A stretch of 64,000 nucleotides of DNA from an uncultured Cohaesibacter sp. GTDB taxonomy: Bacteria > Pseudomonadota > Alphaproteobacteria > Rhizobiales > Cohaesibacteraceae. How positions within the stretch are numbered: position 1 is the first letter of the stretch; each line of letters opens with the position of its first letter. Both the position numbers and the translations under genes were made by a program. The notes under the pieces are model-generated. The model was not told the origin of the DNA and did no database searches. It was given only the letters and a program-made list of their open reading frames with translations. Of the stretch, positions 27,741 through 36,657 are shown piece by piece. The DNA lies in contig NZ_OY761553.1 of NCBI RefSeq assembly GCF_963664735.1, forward strand, positions 1,441,303-1,505,302, read 5' to 3'.

Positions 27741-29726
27741 TCAGGCGGTACCGGCGGCTTGTTTAGCACGCCCCTTGCGCGCCGGCGCGCCAACTCTCAA
27801 GCGACGATCAGACAACGAGAAGAGACCACCAATAAACATCACTAAACAGCCAAGCCAGATAAAGGTTACCCATGGCTTATAGTATATGCGGACGCCCACG
27901 CCACCATTTTCCTGCTGATCACCAAGAGAAATGTAAAGCTGAGTTACCCCAGCGATGGTGTGGATTGCGGTTTCTGTCGTGGGCATGTTGCGGGACGTAT
28001 AAACTCGCTTTGCCGGATGCAAGAGCGCGATTTCCTTGCCGTTTTCCGTCACCTTGAAAGTGCCGATCATATCAACATAGTTGAAAGCCGCCTTCTCATT
28101 AAAGCCTTTCAACTCGAAATTATAACCAGCAACGGAAGCCTGTTCTCCAGGCTTCATCACCAAGATGGTTTCTGACTGATAGGCACTGGCGACGATCAGT
28201 CCCAGTAATGTCATGCCAAGTCCGAAATGCCCCAGAGCTGCGCCGAAAACCGTTCGCGGTAGGCCAACGAATCTCGATAAAGATTTGCTCAATGGCATCT
28301 TGAATAGCCCAATACGAAGCTGTATCTCTGCAAGGGATCCCACCATAACCCATACAGCAAGTCCTATGCCCAGAGGAGCAAGTGCGCTTCCTCCTTTTAG
28401 CAAAGCATAGCAAACGACCGTCACAAATATCGCAGCTCCAAGAGCCACAAAAAGGCGTTGCATCGCTGCAAACATATCCCCGCGCTTCCAGGCAAGCAGC
28501 GGCCCGATAGGAACAGCGATCAACAGAGGGATCATCATAGGCCCAAAGGTCGCGTTAAAGAATGGGGCCCCGACAGAAATCTTCGCACCGGTAGTCGCCT
28601 CCAGAGCAAGTGGATATAGCGTCCCGACGAGGACTGCCGCTGTCGCTGCCGATAGAAACAGATTATTCAGGACCAGTGATCCCTCTCGCGAAATCGGAGA
28701 GAAAACGCCACCCTGCTTGAGCATGGGAGCACGCCAGGCAAAGAGAGATAGCCCTCCACCAATGAACGCGACGAGAAGCACCAGAATAAAAACGCCCCGC
28801 GATGGATCGGTTGCGAAGGCATGGACCGAGGTAAGCACCCCAGACCGAACCAGAAATGTACCCAATAGTGAAAGTGAAAAAGTGAGGATCGAAAGGAGTA
28901 TGGTCCAAACTTTCAAAGCCCCTCGCTTTTCCATCACAATTGCAGAGTGAAGCAAGGCTGTTCCGCTCAGCCACGGCATGAATGAGGCGTTTTCAACGGG
29001 ATCCCAGAACCAATAGCCACCCCAACCAAGCTCATAGTAGGCCCAGTAAGACCCCATTGCGATGCCGAGCGTTAGCAGCCCCCAAGCAACCAACACCCAA
29101 GGGCGCACCCAACGAGCCCAAGCGGCATCAATCCGCCCTTCCAGCAAGGCGGCAATTGAAAAAGCAAAAGCGATTGAGAAACCGACATATCCGAGATAAA
29201 GCAGCGGCGGGTGAATGGCCAAACCGACATCTTGAAGGATCGGATTGAGATCACGTCCCTCGATTGGAGCATTTGCGATGCGGGTGAACGGGTTTGAAGT
29301 CAACAGGACAAAAAGCAAGAAAGCTGTCGTGATCCAGCCCTGAACCGCAAGAGTATTTGCTTTGAGCTTGGGAGGTAAATTACGACCGAATGCACCAACC
29401 ATCGCGCCAAAAATAACAAGGATAAAAACCCACAAAAGCATCGAGCCTTCGTGATTGCCCCATACAGACGTGAATTTGAAGAGCAACGGCATTTGCGAAT
29501 GGCTATTTTCCCAAACATTTTGAACTGAGAAATCCGAGGTCACATAGGCATGAGTCAAAGCCGCGAAGGCTAATCCAACCAATAGAAACTGCATGATCGC
29601 GATAGGGCTGGCAACGGCCATCAACCGATCATTGTTGGTTTGAGCCCCCCAAATTGGCACAACCGACAATATCAGGGCCAAGGCAAGAGAAAGCACAAGC
29701 GCAAAGTGGCCGAGCTCAATGATCAT
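27741..29726 (-). CDS. ccmF: Haem lyase CcmF (CycK)
   Basis: A 661-residue polytopic inner-membrane protein that, with CcmH and CcmI, ligates haem to apocytochrome c. It has many transmembrane segments, starting with LGHFALVLSLALALILSV. The tryptophan-rich WWD-type haem-handling loop is GWGGYWFWDPVENASFMPWL. Conserved His residues lie in the flanking periplasmic loops (SVWGNHEGSMLLWV). The length is typical (about 640-670). It lies between ccmE and ccmH on one strand, the standard cycHJKL order. Confidence 0.97.
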   Translation of the reverse strand: MIIELGHFALVLSLALALILSVVPIWGAQTNNDRLMAVASPIAIMQFLLVGLAFAALTHAYVTSDFSVQNVWENSHSQMPLLFKFTSVWGNHEGSMLLWVFILVIFGAMVGAFGRNLPPKLKANTLAVQGWITTAFLLFVLLTSNPFTRIANAPIEGRDLNPILQDVGLAIHPPLLYLGYVGFSIAFAFSIAALLEGRIDAAWARWVRPWVLVAWGLLTLGIAMGSYWAYYELGWGGYWFWDPVENASFMPWLSGTALLHSAIVMEKRGALKVWTILLSILTFSLSLLGTFLVRSGVLTSVHAFATDPSRGVFILVLLVAFIGGGLSLFAWRAPMLKQGGVFSPISREGSLVLNNLFLSAATAAVLVGTLYPLALEATTGAKISVGAPFFNATFGPMMIPLLIAVPIGPLLAWKRGDMFAAMQRLFVALGAAIFVTVVCYALLKGGSALAPLGIGLAVWVMVGSLAEIQLRIGLFKMPLSKSLSRFVGLPRTVFGAALGHFGLGMTLLGLIVASAYQSETILVMKPGEQASVAGYNFELKGFNEKAAFNYVDMIGTFKVTENGKEIALLHPAKRVYTSRNMPTTETAIHTIAGVTQLYISLGDQQENGGVGVRIYYKPWVTFIWLGCLVMFIGGLFSLSDRRLRVGAPARKGRAKQAAGTA

Positions 29727-29791
29727 TGATTTTTTCCCTGTTTCTCATATCCCAAAATATGAATTGCCGTCTTTTAAAACCATCGGGCAGC

Positions 29792-30247
29792 TCAGTTTGC
29801 TTTCACCTTGCCATAACTATCTTGCCAATGGCCTTGTTCTTTCAAGGCATCCGCCACTTCGCGCGGCATATAATTTTCATCATGCTTGGCAAGCACGGTG
29901 TCTGCAGTGAAGGTGCCGTCTGGTTTTAGAACCCCCTCTGTAACCACGCCTTGTCCTTCTCTGAACAGGTCCGGCAAAATGCCCGCATAGGCTACTTTGA
30001 TTTCCGCCCCCCCATCGGTCACCACAAAGGAAACGTGAGCATTGTCAGCACGCACCACGGTTTGTTCTTTAACCAATCCGCCGAGGCGAATTCTCTGCCC
30101 TGAAGCAACACCGTTTTCAGCGATTTCTGAAGGGCTCATAAAGAATGTGATCTGGCTTTGAAGCGCAAACAGAATAAGGCCGACTGCGGCAAAGAGGACT
30201 GCCCCGGCAGCACCAATCAACATCATCCTTTTTTGCTTTCTCGACAT
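29792..30247 (-). CDS. ccmE: Haem chaperone CcmE (CycJ)
   Basis: A 151-residue periplasmic haem carrier anchored by one N-terminal helix (about 8-29). The OB-fold domain ends in the haem-binding motif [10 protein letters not shown], with the covalent haem ligand His122 and the conserved Tyr126. It receives haem from the CcmABCD complex (not in this window) and passes it to CcmF. The length is normal. The gap to ccmF is 65 bases. Confidence 0.97.
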   Translation of the reverse strand: MSRKQKRMMLIGAAGAVLFAAVGLILFALQSQITFFMSPSEIAENGVASGQRIRLGGLVKEQTVVRADNAHVSFVVTDGGAEIKVAYAGILPDLFREGQGVVTEGVLKPDGTFTADTVLAKHDENYMPREVADALKEQGHWQDSYGKVKAN

Positions 30248-30320
30248 AAATAGATCCTTCCGATGCCGTGCCTATATTTCGCCAGATTGTTCTAGCGTCA
30301 AACTAGCCAATCAATTGCCA

Positions 30321-31553
30321 TTATTGATTAATGGAGAGCCCCAGCGAGCGTGCTGCAGCTTTCACTTTCTCGAGCCCGTCCACATCCGATTGCATGGCGT
30401 CAAGAGCACGGATTACAGATTTTGCCGCCATGTCAGGCCTATTCAAAACCAATTCTGCTCTGATGAGACGCACCCATTCGTCCGCAGATCCACCTTCACT
30501 GTTGAGACGCTCTGCAAGATTTGCGACCATATTCTCAACCATGTCCTGCCGTTCTTGCGCGGTCATCTCGGAAGCGGCTTCAACATCGTCCTGAGAAGGA
30601 CCTGAAAGCGGAGTTCCTCCAGAAGCCTTTTGCTGAGCTGTTTCTCCGCTAGTATCGTTTTGACCGGCAGCAACAGCATCTGATAGTCGTTTTTCCAGTG
30701 CTGCAATTTGCCCTTTAGCGAATGGCACCCATGGCGCTCCTTCAGGAGAGTCTTCTACAAGCGATGCCCACTCATCAATAGCTTCCTGTTCCTGACCAGA
30801 TTGTCCCAATGCTACGGCGAGAAAGAAACGAGGCTTTGGCGCCTTCGCATCAAGAAGATTCGCTCTTTCGAAAAGCTCCTTCGCTTTGCGGGAAACAACC
30901 CCGGCGTCACGAATGACCATCACCTCCCCCAGATCGGACAAGGCATCAACGCTTTCGCCCTCGAGACGCAAGATATTACTGTAGGCAAATATCGCATCCT
31001 GCGTTCTACGCATACGGGCATAAATGGGTGCGATCTTTTTCCAGCCGACCAAATCGTCTGGTTCTCTTGCCAATTTACGCTCAGCAGTTGCCACCAACTC
31101 TGAAAGGCTCTGCTCAGAGGCTGGTTTTGACAATCGGGCCTGCAATGGCTGCCCCTCAAGATTAGGAGAACCTAGCGCGAAATAGAGCCCCAAAGAAAGA
31201 ATAGGTATTAGTAGTGCAACAGCAACCACAGCAAATTTCAAATTAGAATTGCGGCTATCGCTTGTTTCCTTTTGATCAGGAGCACCTGTAGATCCATTTT
31301 GGACTTGGCCCTCTTTATCGAGAGCATCTTGAGCACCAATCAAGCGCCGAGCGACTTCTGCGCGTGCTGCTTCAGCCTCAGCAACATCAATCAGTCCGCG
31401 CTCGACATCTCCGTCAATCTCTTTGAGCTGAGATCTATAGATCGTCACATCATAAGCGTTTGCGCTATTTAGCTGACGCTCTTTGCGCAACAGCGGATAT
31501 ATCGTGACAGCGACGATAACAAGTGTCAATAAAACGGCAATTGTCCAAAACAT
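30321..31553 (-). CDS. ccmI: Cytochrome c maturation protein CcmI (CycH)
   Basis: A 410-residue apocytochrome chaperone. An N-terminal transmembrane helix (MFWTIAVLLTLVIVAVTIYP) and a cytoplasmic coiled coil of about 60 residues (SQLKEIDGDVERGLIDVAEA) are typical of CcmI. A second helix (LKFAVVAVALLIPILSLGLYF) leads to a periplasmic TPR domain (DLVGWKKIAPIYARMRRTQD). The start at 31553 begins the first membrane helix; the 20-codon extension is not family-like. It is the first gene of the ccmI-E-F-H operon, so its promoter lies in 31554-31772. Confidence 0.93.
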   Translation of the reverse strand: MFWTIAVLLTLVIVAVTIYPLLRKERQLNSANAYDVTIYRSQLKEIDGDVERGLIDVAEAEAARAEVARRLIGAQDALDKEGQVQNGSTGAPDQKETSDSRNSNLKFAVVAVALLIPILSLGLYFALGSPNLEGQPLQARLSKPASEQSLSELVATAERKLAREPDDLVGWKKIAPIYARMRRTQDAIFAYSNILRLEGESVDALSDLGEVMVIRDAGVVSRKAKELFERANLLDAKAPKPRFFLAVALGQSGQEQEAIDEWASLVEDSPEGAPWVPFAKGQIAALEKRLSDAVAAGQNDTSGETAQQKASGGTPLSGPSQDDVEAASEMTAQERQDMVENMVANLAERLNSEGGSADEWVRLIRAELVLNRPDMAAKSVIRALDAMQSDVDGLEKVKAAARSLGLSINQ

Positions 31554-31772
31554 ACAGGTCCAACTCTCACACAAGCCCGATGCATAGCATTTCTGATTTA
31601 GCAGAGATGTCAAATTAACTCATGTTCATCTAACGATGGGATGAGATCAAAGATATTGGACGAATTGGTACCATATGCCGGTGTCGGCTGAGAATTGGCG
31701 AGAACGACCACAGCTTCATTGAAAATTTTGCTATTATTTCAGAACATTATAGATCAACTATTATGAAAGAAA

Positions 31773-33176
31773 TTAAGCTACAGCTTCCTTCATGTCTTTG
31801 ACAGAAACCGAAGCTGCAGCATGCAATTGCCGGCGGAAGGCCTCGGCGTAGTCTGCATCAAAAATATTTTTTGCAATATCAATTGCTGCGGAATGAAGTT
31901 TCAATATGATTGCACGATTACTGTCATTAGCTTGTCTCGTTCGATCCACAAGCGATGTCGTGAGAATCTCAAAGGTCTGGTCCAATTCTTTCCGCACTTG
32001 GGTGATCGGACCATTCATAGCAAGAGTGTCCTTAGCAAGTTCTGCCTGGCGAAAAATGCTGGAGGCCCGAACAGCATCTGCGATTAATTCATCATCACAA
32101 TTCTCAGCTTCGCCACTTTTGGGAGCCCTCAGGGCTTTTCGAACCAGACTAGGTGCCTTTTCCACTTCGACCTTCAAAACGGATGACATTTCCTTTTTCA
32201 TCAGAGCCAGCGATTTGCCCCAAGCACATTGAGCAGGCAATTCAAGCTCCACCTCCAAGGCTTTCGCGAATTTACTCCAGGTTTTCAATGCAGCAAGAGC
32301 ACTATCAAGTTTGGTAAAGACGCTAATCTGCTTTTTGACTGCAGCGTTCCAAGCTTCCATTTCAGCTAAAGCCTGATGAACAGCTGGAGCGTAAACAGTA
32401 GCTGCCACTTGCACTGCGTCATCCGAACCAGAAAGCTTTGTAGCAAGTTCAATCTTCAAGCGTGGAGAGGACAGCTTCGCCGTTAGCGCAGAAACCAACC
32501 AAGAGGTTTTCATGGGAGACTGCTGTATATAACGAGAGATCAACTTATAGGTTGCTTCCCCTTCGGAACTTGACCAGCTGTCAATCGTTCCAGAAATTCT
32601 AACCAGAATTGGCTTGAGAGGCATCAGGCGTTCAGCACTGACCAAGACATCCAGAAGATCCTTGTAGACCAATTCACCGGTCAATTGATTAGCCAGCTTC
32701 TGTTCTCCGCCCAAATCGCGCGATATGATTTTCAGCTTTTTCTTAATGGCGGCCACAAATTCAGCGCAAAGCGCTGAAGAATGCTTCGAGATTTCTTGTG
32801 TCTCGAGTTTACTGCAATTCATTGAGAGCTTAGAGATCTGTTCCGGAGTTGCGATATCGCGCTTGATCCATTTCCAAATCGCATCGAAGGAGGAAGGGTT
32901 TATGCGCGCTTCAACTTTGTGGGTAAGGTCAATCTCTGAAGCAAAATAGCGAGCCTCCCGAAAGAAGTCAGATTTTGCGAATTCTTCTAGAGGAACAGCT
33001 TCGTCTTCCACATGTAAAAGTTCACGTAAAGCAGCAATAATCATCTCTTCGGCGGCATCTTGAGTGCCTTCTTGCTCTGCTTTTTCCAGATTACGCAGCA
33101 GCAGCTTTTGAGCACTTTCAGATAACGTCGAGAGATAAAGCTTCAACTTCTTTTGCAGCTTTTCCATACCGCTCAT
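31773..33176 (-). CDS. Uncharacterised alpha-helical protein
   Basis: A 467-residue soluble protein that I do not recognise. It has no signal peptide or membrane helix. It is rich in Ala, Leu, Lys, Glu and Ser and reads as a chain of helices, with coiled-coil-like stretches near the N-terminus (MEKLQKKLKLYLSTLSESAQ) and around residues 270-340. A well-placed GGAG seven bases before the ATG at 33176 supports expression. It sits alone between the ccm operon and a lipoprotein gene, all on the minus strand, with gaps of 164 and 219 bases, so it is probably a single-gene unit. I assign no function. Confidence 0.75.
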   Translation of the reverse strand: MSGMEKLQKKLKLYLSTLSESAQKLLLRNLEKAEQEGTQDAAEEMIIAALRELLHVEDEAVPLEEFAKSDFFREARYFASEIDLTHKVEARINPSSFDAIWKWIKRDIATPEQISKLSMNCSKLETQEISKHSSALCAEFVAAIKKKLKIISRDLGGEQKLANQLTGELVYKDLLDVLVSAERLMPLKPILVRISGTIDSWSSSEGEATYKLISRYIQQSPMKTSWLVSALTAKLSSPRLKIELATKLSGSDDAVQVAATVYAPAVHQALAEMEAWNAAVKKQISVFTKLDSALAALKTWSKFAKALEVELELPAQCAWGKSLALMKKEMSSVLKVEVEKAPSLVRKALRAPKSGEAENCDDELIADAVRASSIFRQAELAKDTLAMNGPITQVRKELDQTFEILTTSLVDRTRQANDSNRAIILKLHSAAIDIAKNIFDADYAEAFRRQLHAAASVSVKDMKEAVA

Positions 33177-33285
33177 ACGGTCACTCCGACTTTACGAGTC
33201 TTTCTCAATTACTTTTTCAATTTAAAGCTATCAAACTGTTAAAATTCTCTATCAAGGGGCTAATTTTTTAGAAATATTCAGATAC

Positions 33286-33314
33286 AAAAAGGAGATTCAA
33301 TCTCTTGAATCTCC
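33286..33314 (-). terminator. Intrinsic terminator of the glycine-zipper lipoprotein gene
   Basis: A perfect 10-bp stem GGAGATTCAA/TTGAATCTCC with a 4-base loop, followed on the minus strand by TTTTTGT. It lies 27 bases past the lipoprotein stop. Confidence 0.9.
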
Positions 33315-33340
33315 CCTAAAAATTCTCTTGACAAAGACTA

Positions 33341-33805
33341 TCAATCAACAGGGCGCCATGTTCCGTCACTTTGACGGCATGCTCTCCCTCGTGCGGTTTG
33401 CGGCTGACCATCGATGTAAATCGTATGCGTGTAGTCGCGGCAGTTCAAATCATTCACCGTATATGACTGAGTTGGAACAATTTGGCCATAATGGCCCGTG
33501 TCCGGGTTGTTCCAAGATACCGGAGCACCAGAGCGACCGTATTCAAGCGCACGATATTGTGCCTGTTCAGCCATTCTCTGATCGTTTTCATCCATCATTC
33601 TACCAATGGAAGATCCTGCCAGCGCTCCAAGTGCTGACCCAGCAGCAATCGCCAGCATCTTGCCTTCGCCACTACCTACTTGAGCACCAAGCACGCCACC
33701 AGCCACAGCACCAGTCAAACCGCCAAAGGTTTCCTTTGGCCCGCCCTGACAACCGGCCAGCAAAGCGCTCGCGGCAACAACGATCATGAGTGATTTGAAT
33801 TTCAT
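33341..33805 (-). CDS. Glycine-zipper outer-membrane lipoprotein, 17-kDa antigen type
   Basis: A 154-residue lipoprotein with signal peptide and lipobox LLAGC (Cys19). A glycine-zipper segment follows (GLTGAVAGGVLGAQVGSGEG and LAIAAGSALGALAGSSIG), able to form a membrane-spanning or membrane-associated hairpin. The C-terminal half (SWNNPDTGHYGQIVPTQSY, CRDYTHTIYIDGQ, ARGRACRQSDGTW) matches the rickettsial 17-kDa surface-antigen family. Such proteins are structural parts of the outer membrane with no known enzymatic role. It has its own strong terminator and an inverted repeat upstream. Confidence 0.88.
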   Translation of the reverse strand: MKFKSLMIVVAASALLAGCQGGPKETFGGLTGAVAGGVLGAQVGSGEGKMLAIAAGSALGALAGSSIGRMMDENDQRMAEQAQYRALEYGRSGAPVSWNNPDTGHYGQIVPTQSYTVNDLNCRDYTHTIYIDGQPQTARGRACRQSDGTWRPVD

Positions 33806-33823
33806 TTTCAGCCCCTATTCAAT

Positions 33824-33841
33824 GCGACACAGTTCTGTCGC
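33824..33841. repeat. Inverted repeat upstream of the lipoprotein gene
   Basis: GCGACA, six bases, TGTCGC, starting 19 bases before the lipoprotein start codon. It could be an operator or an mRNA hairpin near the ribosome site. Nothing further supports either reading. Confidence 0.35.
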
Positions 33842-34071
33842 AGCCAAATATTGATTCGCGATTTGGCAGTTCTCAATTACGCCAACTCAGCATGCCCATT
33901 TCCAACTTTTTGAACGACAGCCACTCGAGGTCCGGTCTGGCCTGTTCGCCTAAAGCTGGTATCACATTTATGTAAACGTCTTAACATGCCAATAAGTTTC
34001 GAAAATGTCGAAAATTTGGCATGAAGCTGCTCGATATTGTCTAGATATCACGAAATTCAGCTCATATTAAG

Positions 34072-35484
34072 TCATGTAGCGTCATTCAGGGCAGGCAGAA
34101 CAAGGATCGCTTTCAATCCGCCCAACTCAGACCTATCCAGCAAAAACTCTCCTTGATAAAGCCCGACCATTTCCGAGACGATCGACAACCCGAGCCCTGA
34201 TCCCGGCTTGCTTTCGTCAAGACGTTTTCCGCGTTTCAATGCCTCACGCGCTTCATCCTCATCAAGACCTGGACCATCATCTTCTATCACGATCTCCAAC
34301 CAGATTCGCAGCGAATTTGGGCTTTGAGCCCTCCTCTTTTTATTGTACGAGGATGAAACATTCCGCAGAGAGACAGAAACGCGGCCCGAAGCCCATTTAC
34401 AAGCGTTATCGACCAAATTTCCAACCATCTCTTCCAAATCTTGCCGTTCACCTCTGAAGCTCACGCGGTCATCGACGTCACAGACAAACAGCACCTGTTT
34501 ATCCGGGTGGATTTTATTCATTACATTCGTCAGCTTGGTCAAGACCGGTACGATATTCGTTACGGTTCCAATCGTGTTATGCCGTGCGGCAAATCTGGCC
34601 CGATCCAGATAGAGCTGGATTTGATCTCGCATGATATCGACTTGTTGAACAAGAAGATCTGCTTTCTCAGCCTTTGCCGCCCTCACCTCATTTGTCATAA
34701 CAGACAATGGCGTTTTAAGAGCGTGTGCCAAATTACCAAGCTGAGTTCTGGCTCTCTCCAAAGTGTCCTTGTTTGACGCGATGAGCAGATTGGCTTCATC
34801 CACGAGCCCAGCAACTTCCCTTGGATAGTCTCCAGTAATCGTTTCGGCCCGTCCTGCGGCGACGTCTCTCACCCTTTTTTGCAATAGGTGCAATGGTTTG
34901 AGAGAAGTTCGAACAAGGAGAATTGAAGCTACAAGTAGCACGATGCCGAACAAGGCCATCAATAGCCATGCTTTGTTCTGAAACCCGTTTACCTGTTGAT
35001 CCAGTTCTGAAGCGGCTCCCGTCACCCTGAAATAATAGCTCTCTCCAGTGCCGAAAGAAATTTCTCGTTCAAGAATCCTGATTCTCTTGCCACCCGGCCC
35101 CCGCCCCAGAAGATAGCGTCCGATTCCTCCCCGATATTGTTTGGGGCTAACGGACTCTATTGAAATATCGTCACCTGCCAAAGAGACGGATGCGAAAAGC
35201 GGTCGGCTTCCTTCTTTTTTGCTTACGGTCCAATACCAACCAGACAGCGGTAGTTCAAAGCGCGGTTGGCCGAGATTTCCGGGCATCGTTAACTCTTGGG
35301 AACTAAAGAGCTGAGTGGCCAACTCTCCAACGAGCATTTTTAACACTATATCCAGTTGAGAATCGAAGTTGTCTTCAACGGTCAGTCTGAAAAACGAGGT
35401 CAGAACGACCCCAGAACTCAGAGCAGCCAAGAAAGCCCAAATCGAAATATTGACAACAAGATAGCGTGTGATTGATTTCATCAT
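34072..35484 (-). CDS. feuQ: Sensor histidine kinase FeuQ
   Basis: A 470-residue PhoQ-like membrane kinase. Transmembrane helices at about 10-32 and 173-192 enclose a periplasmic sensor of 140 residues. HAMP, a HisKA-like domain with phospho-His254 (LGNLAHALKTPLSVMTNEV) and an ATPase domain (GNLVDNACKWASG, EDDGPGLDEDE, GSGLGLSIV) follow. The start overlaps the feuP stop by four bases (ATGA), so the two are co-translated. In rhizobia FeuPQ lies near the cycHJKL genes and controls osmoadaptation and envelope functions; an early report linked it to iron uptake. The same neighbourhood here supports the name. Confidence 0.88.
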   Translation of the reverse strand: MMKSITRYLVVNISIWAFLAALSSGVVLTSFFRLTVEDNFDSQLDIVLKMLVGELATQLFSSQELTMPGNLGQPRFELPLSGWYWTVSKKEGSRPLFASVSLAGDDISIESVSPKQYRGGIGRYLLGRGPGGKRIRILEREISFGTGESYYFRVTGAASELDQQVNGFQNKAWLLMALFGIVLLVASILLVRTSLKPLHLLQKRVRDVAAGRAETITGDYPREVAGLVDEANLLIASNKDTLERARTQLGNLAHALKTPLSVMTNEVRAAKAEKADLLVQQVDIMRDQIQLYLDRARFAARHNTIGTVTNIVPVLTKLTNVMNKIHPDKQVLFVCDVDDRVSFRGERQDLEEMVGNLVDNACKWASGRVSVSLRNVSSSYNKKRRAQSPNSLRIWLEIVIEDDGPGLDEDEAREALKRGKRLDESKPGSGLGLSIVSEMVGLYQGEFLLDRSELGGLKAILVLPALNDAT

Positions 35485-36152
35485 TTCGCCGCTTCAGGTG
35501 AGACCATATTATACCCCAGACCCCTTACGGTCTGAATCGCGTCGACACCGATTTTCTTCCGCAATCGCCCGATAAACACCTCGATCGTATTTGAATCGCG
35601 ATCAAAGTCCTGATCATACATGTGTTCAACAAGTTCCGTGCGAGAAATGATTTCTCCTTGATGGTGCATCAAATATGACAACAGGCGAAACTCATGCGAA
35701 GTCAGTTTGATGGTCAGTCCGTCCACGGTCACACGGCCTGAACGAGCATCAAGTCGAATGGGACCGCATGTTATTTCGTTAGAAGCAAATCCTGCTGATC
35801 GACGAACCAATGCTCGGACACGAGCAACGACTTCTTCCATATGAAACGGTTTGGCGACGTAATCATCCGCCCCCGCGTCAATGCCCTGGACTTTGTCGCT
35901 CCAGCGATCTCGAGCAGTCAGGATGAGTACCGGCATCAGACGTCCTTCTCGGCGCCATGCTTCCAATACACTGATACCATCCATTTTTGGCAACCCGATA
36001 TCGAGGATTACAGCATCATAAGGCTCTGTATCGCCGAGGAAATGGCCCTCTTCACCATCAAATGCGCAGTCGACCACATAGCCGTTAGCTTCCATTTCTT
36101 CTTTGAGTTGGCGGTTCAGCTCCGTCTCATCTTCCACGACCAGAATGCGCAT
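35481..36152 (-). CDS. feuP: OmpR-family response regulator FeuP
   Basis: A 223-residue regulator. The receiver has phospho-Asp51 (AVILDIGLPKMDG) and Lys in VAKPFHMEEV. The winged-helix DNA-binding domain has KLTSHEFRLLSYLMHHQGE and HMYDQDFDRDSNTIEVFIGR. These segments, including EGHFLGDTEPYDAVILD, are close to what I remember of rhizobial FeuP. It is translationally coupled to feuQ. Upstream (36242-36565) lies a small periplasmic PepSY protein that may feed back on FeuQ. Confidence 0.9.
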   Translation of the reverse strand: MRILVVEDETELNRQLKEEMEANGYVVDCAFDGEEGHFLGDTEPYDAVILDIGLPKMDGISVLEAWRREGRLMPVLILTARDRWSDKVQGIDAGADDYVAKPFHMEEVVARVRALVRRSAGFASNEITCGPIRLDARSGRVTVDGLTIKLTSHEFRLLSYLMHHQGEIISRTELVEHMYDQDFDRDSNTIEVFIGRLRKKIGVDAIQTVRGLGYNMVSPEAAK

Positions 36153-36241
36153 TCTTCATCCTCAACACATCAAATAATATCAAGCAATAAGTTCCGGTAT
36201 TATGAGCCAATCAATCCGTCCGCGCCAAGAATTAATTGCTG

Positions 36242-36565
36242 CTATTCATTCACCGAAATAGTCTTGCCTGATTTGGCGTCGAGAATGAGGCGAGATACAT
36301 TTCCCTGCCGAGACAAGACAACAACCTCATAAACGAGGCGCCCATTGCTTGAACAGAGATTTGCCTTTACGACCTCACCCTCAACAACTGCATTGGCAGT
36401 CTGAGTAATAGCCGCAAGACTCATAGCTCGCCCCTCGGAGACCGCTTGTCGGATATCTCCGGCTTGAAGGCATTGTGCTGCATTTGCTCGTCCATTTGGC
36501 CCCACGAACGAAAACGTCAGTAAAACCAACAGCGATAGAGCTTTCACATAGATCCATTTTTGCAT
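36242..36565 (-). CDS. Small periplasmic PepSY-domain protein, possible FeuN-type inhibitor
   Basis: A 107-residue exported protein. The signal peptide runs to about residue 30 (SLLVLLTFSF, cleavage near ANAA). The mature part ends in a PepSY-like segment (GRLVYEVVVLSRQGNVSRLI, then LDAKSGKTISVNE). Two cysteines (32 and 71) could form a disulphide. It lies 89 bases upstream of feuP on the same strand. In Sinorhizobium meliloti a small periplasmic protein, FeuN, encoded next to feuPQ restrains FeuQ signalling. Position, size and location fit that role, but sequence identity to FeuN was not tested. The ribosome site before the ATG is weak. Confidence 0.72.
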   Translation of the reverse strand: MQKWIYVKALSLLVLLTFSFVGPNGRANAAQCLQAGDIRQAVSEGRAMSLAAITQTANAVVEGEVVKANLCSSNGRLVYEVVVLSRQGNVSRLILDAKSGKTISVNE

Positions 36566-36657
36566 GAAGCAAATCTAACCTTGTCTATATGAACCGAAGC
36601 TGAACGGCAGTCGCTACACATGCTTCAGTTAGGTTGAACCGTAAAAATGCAATATAT

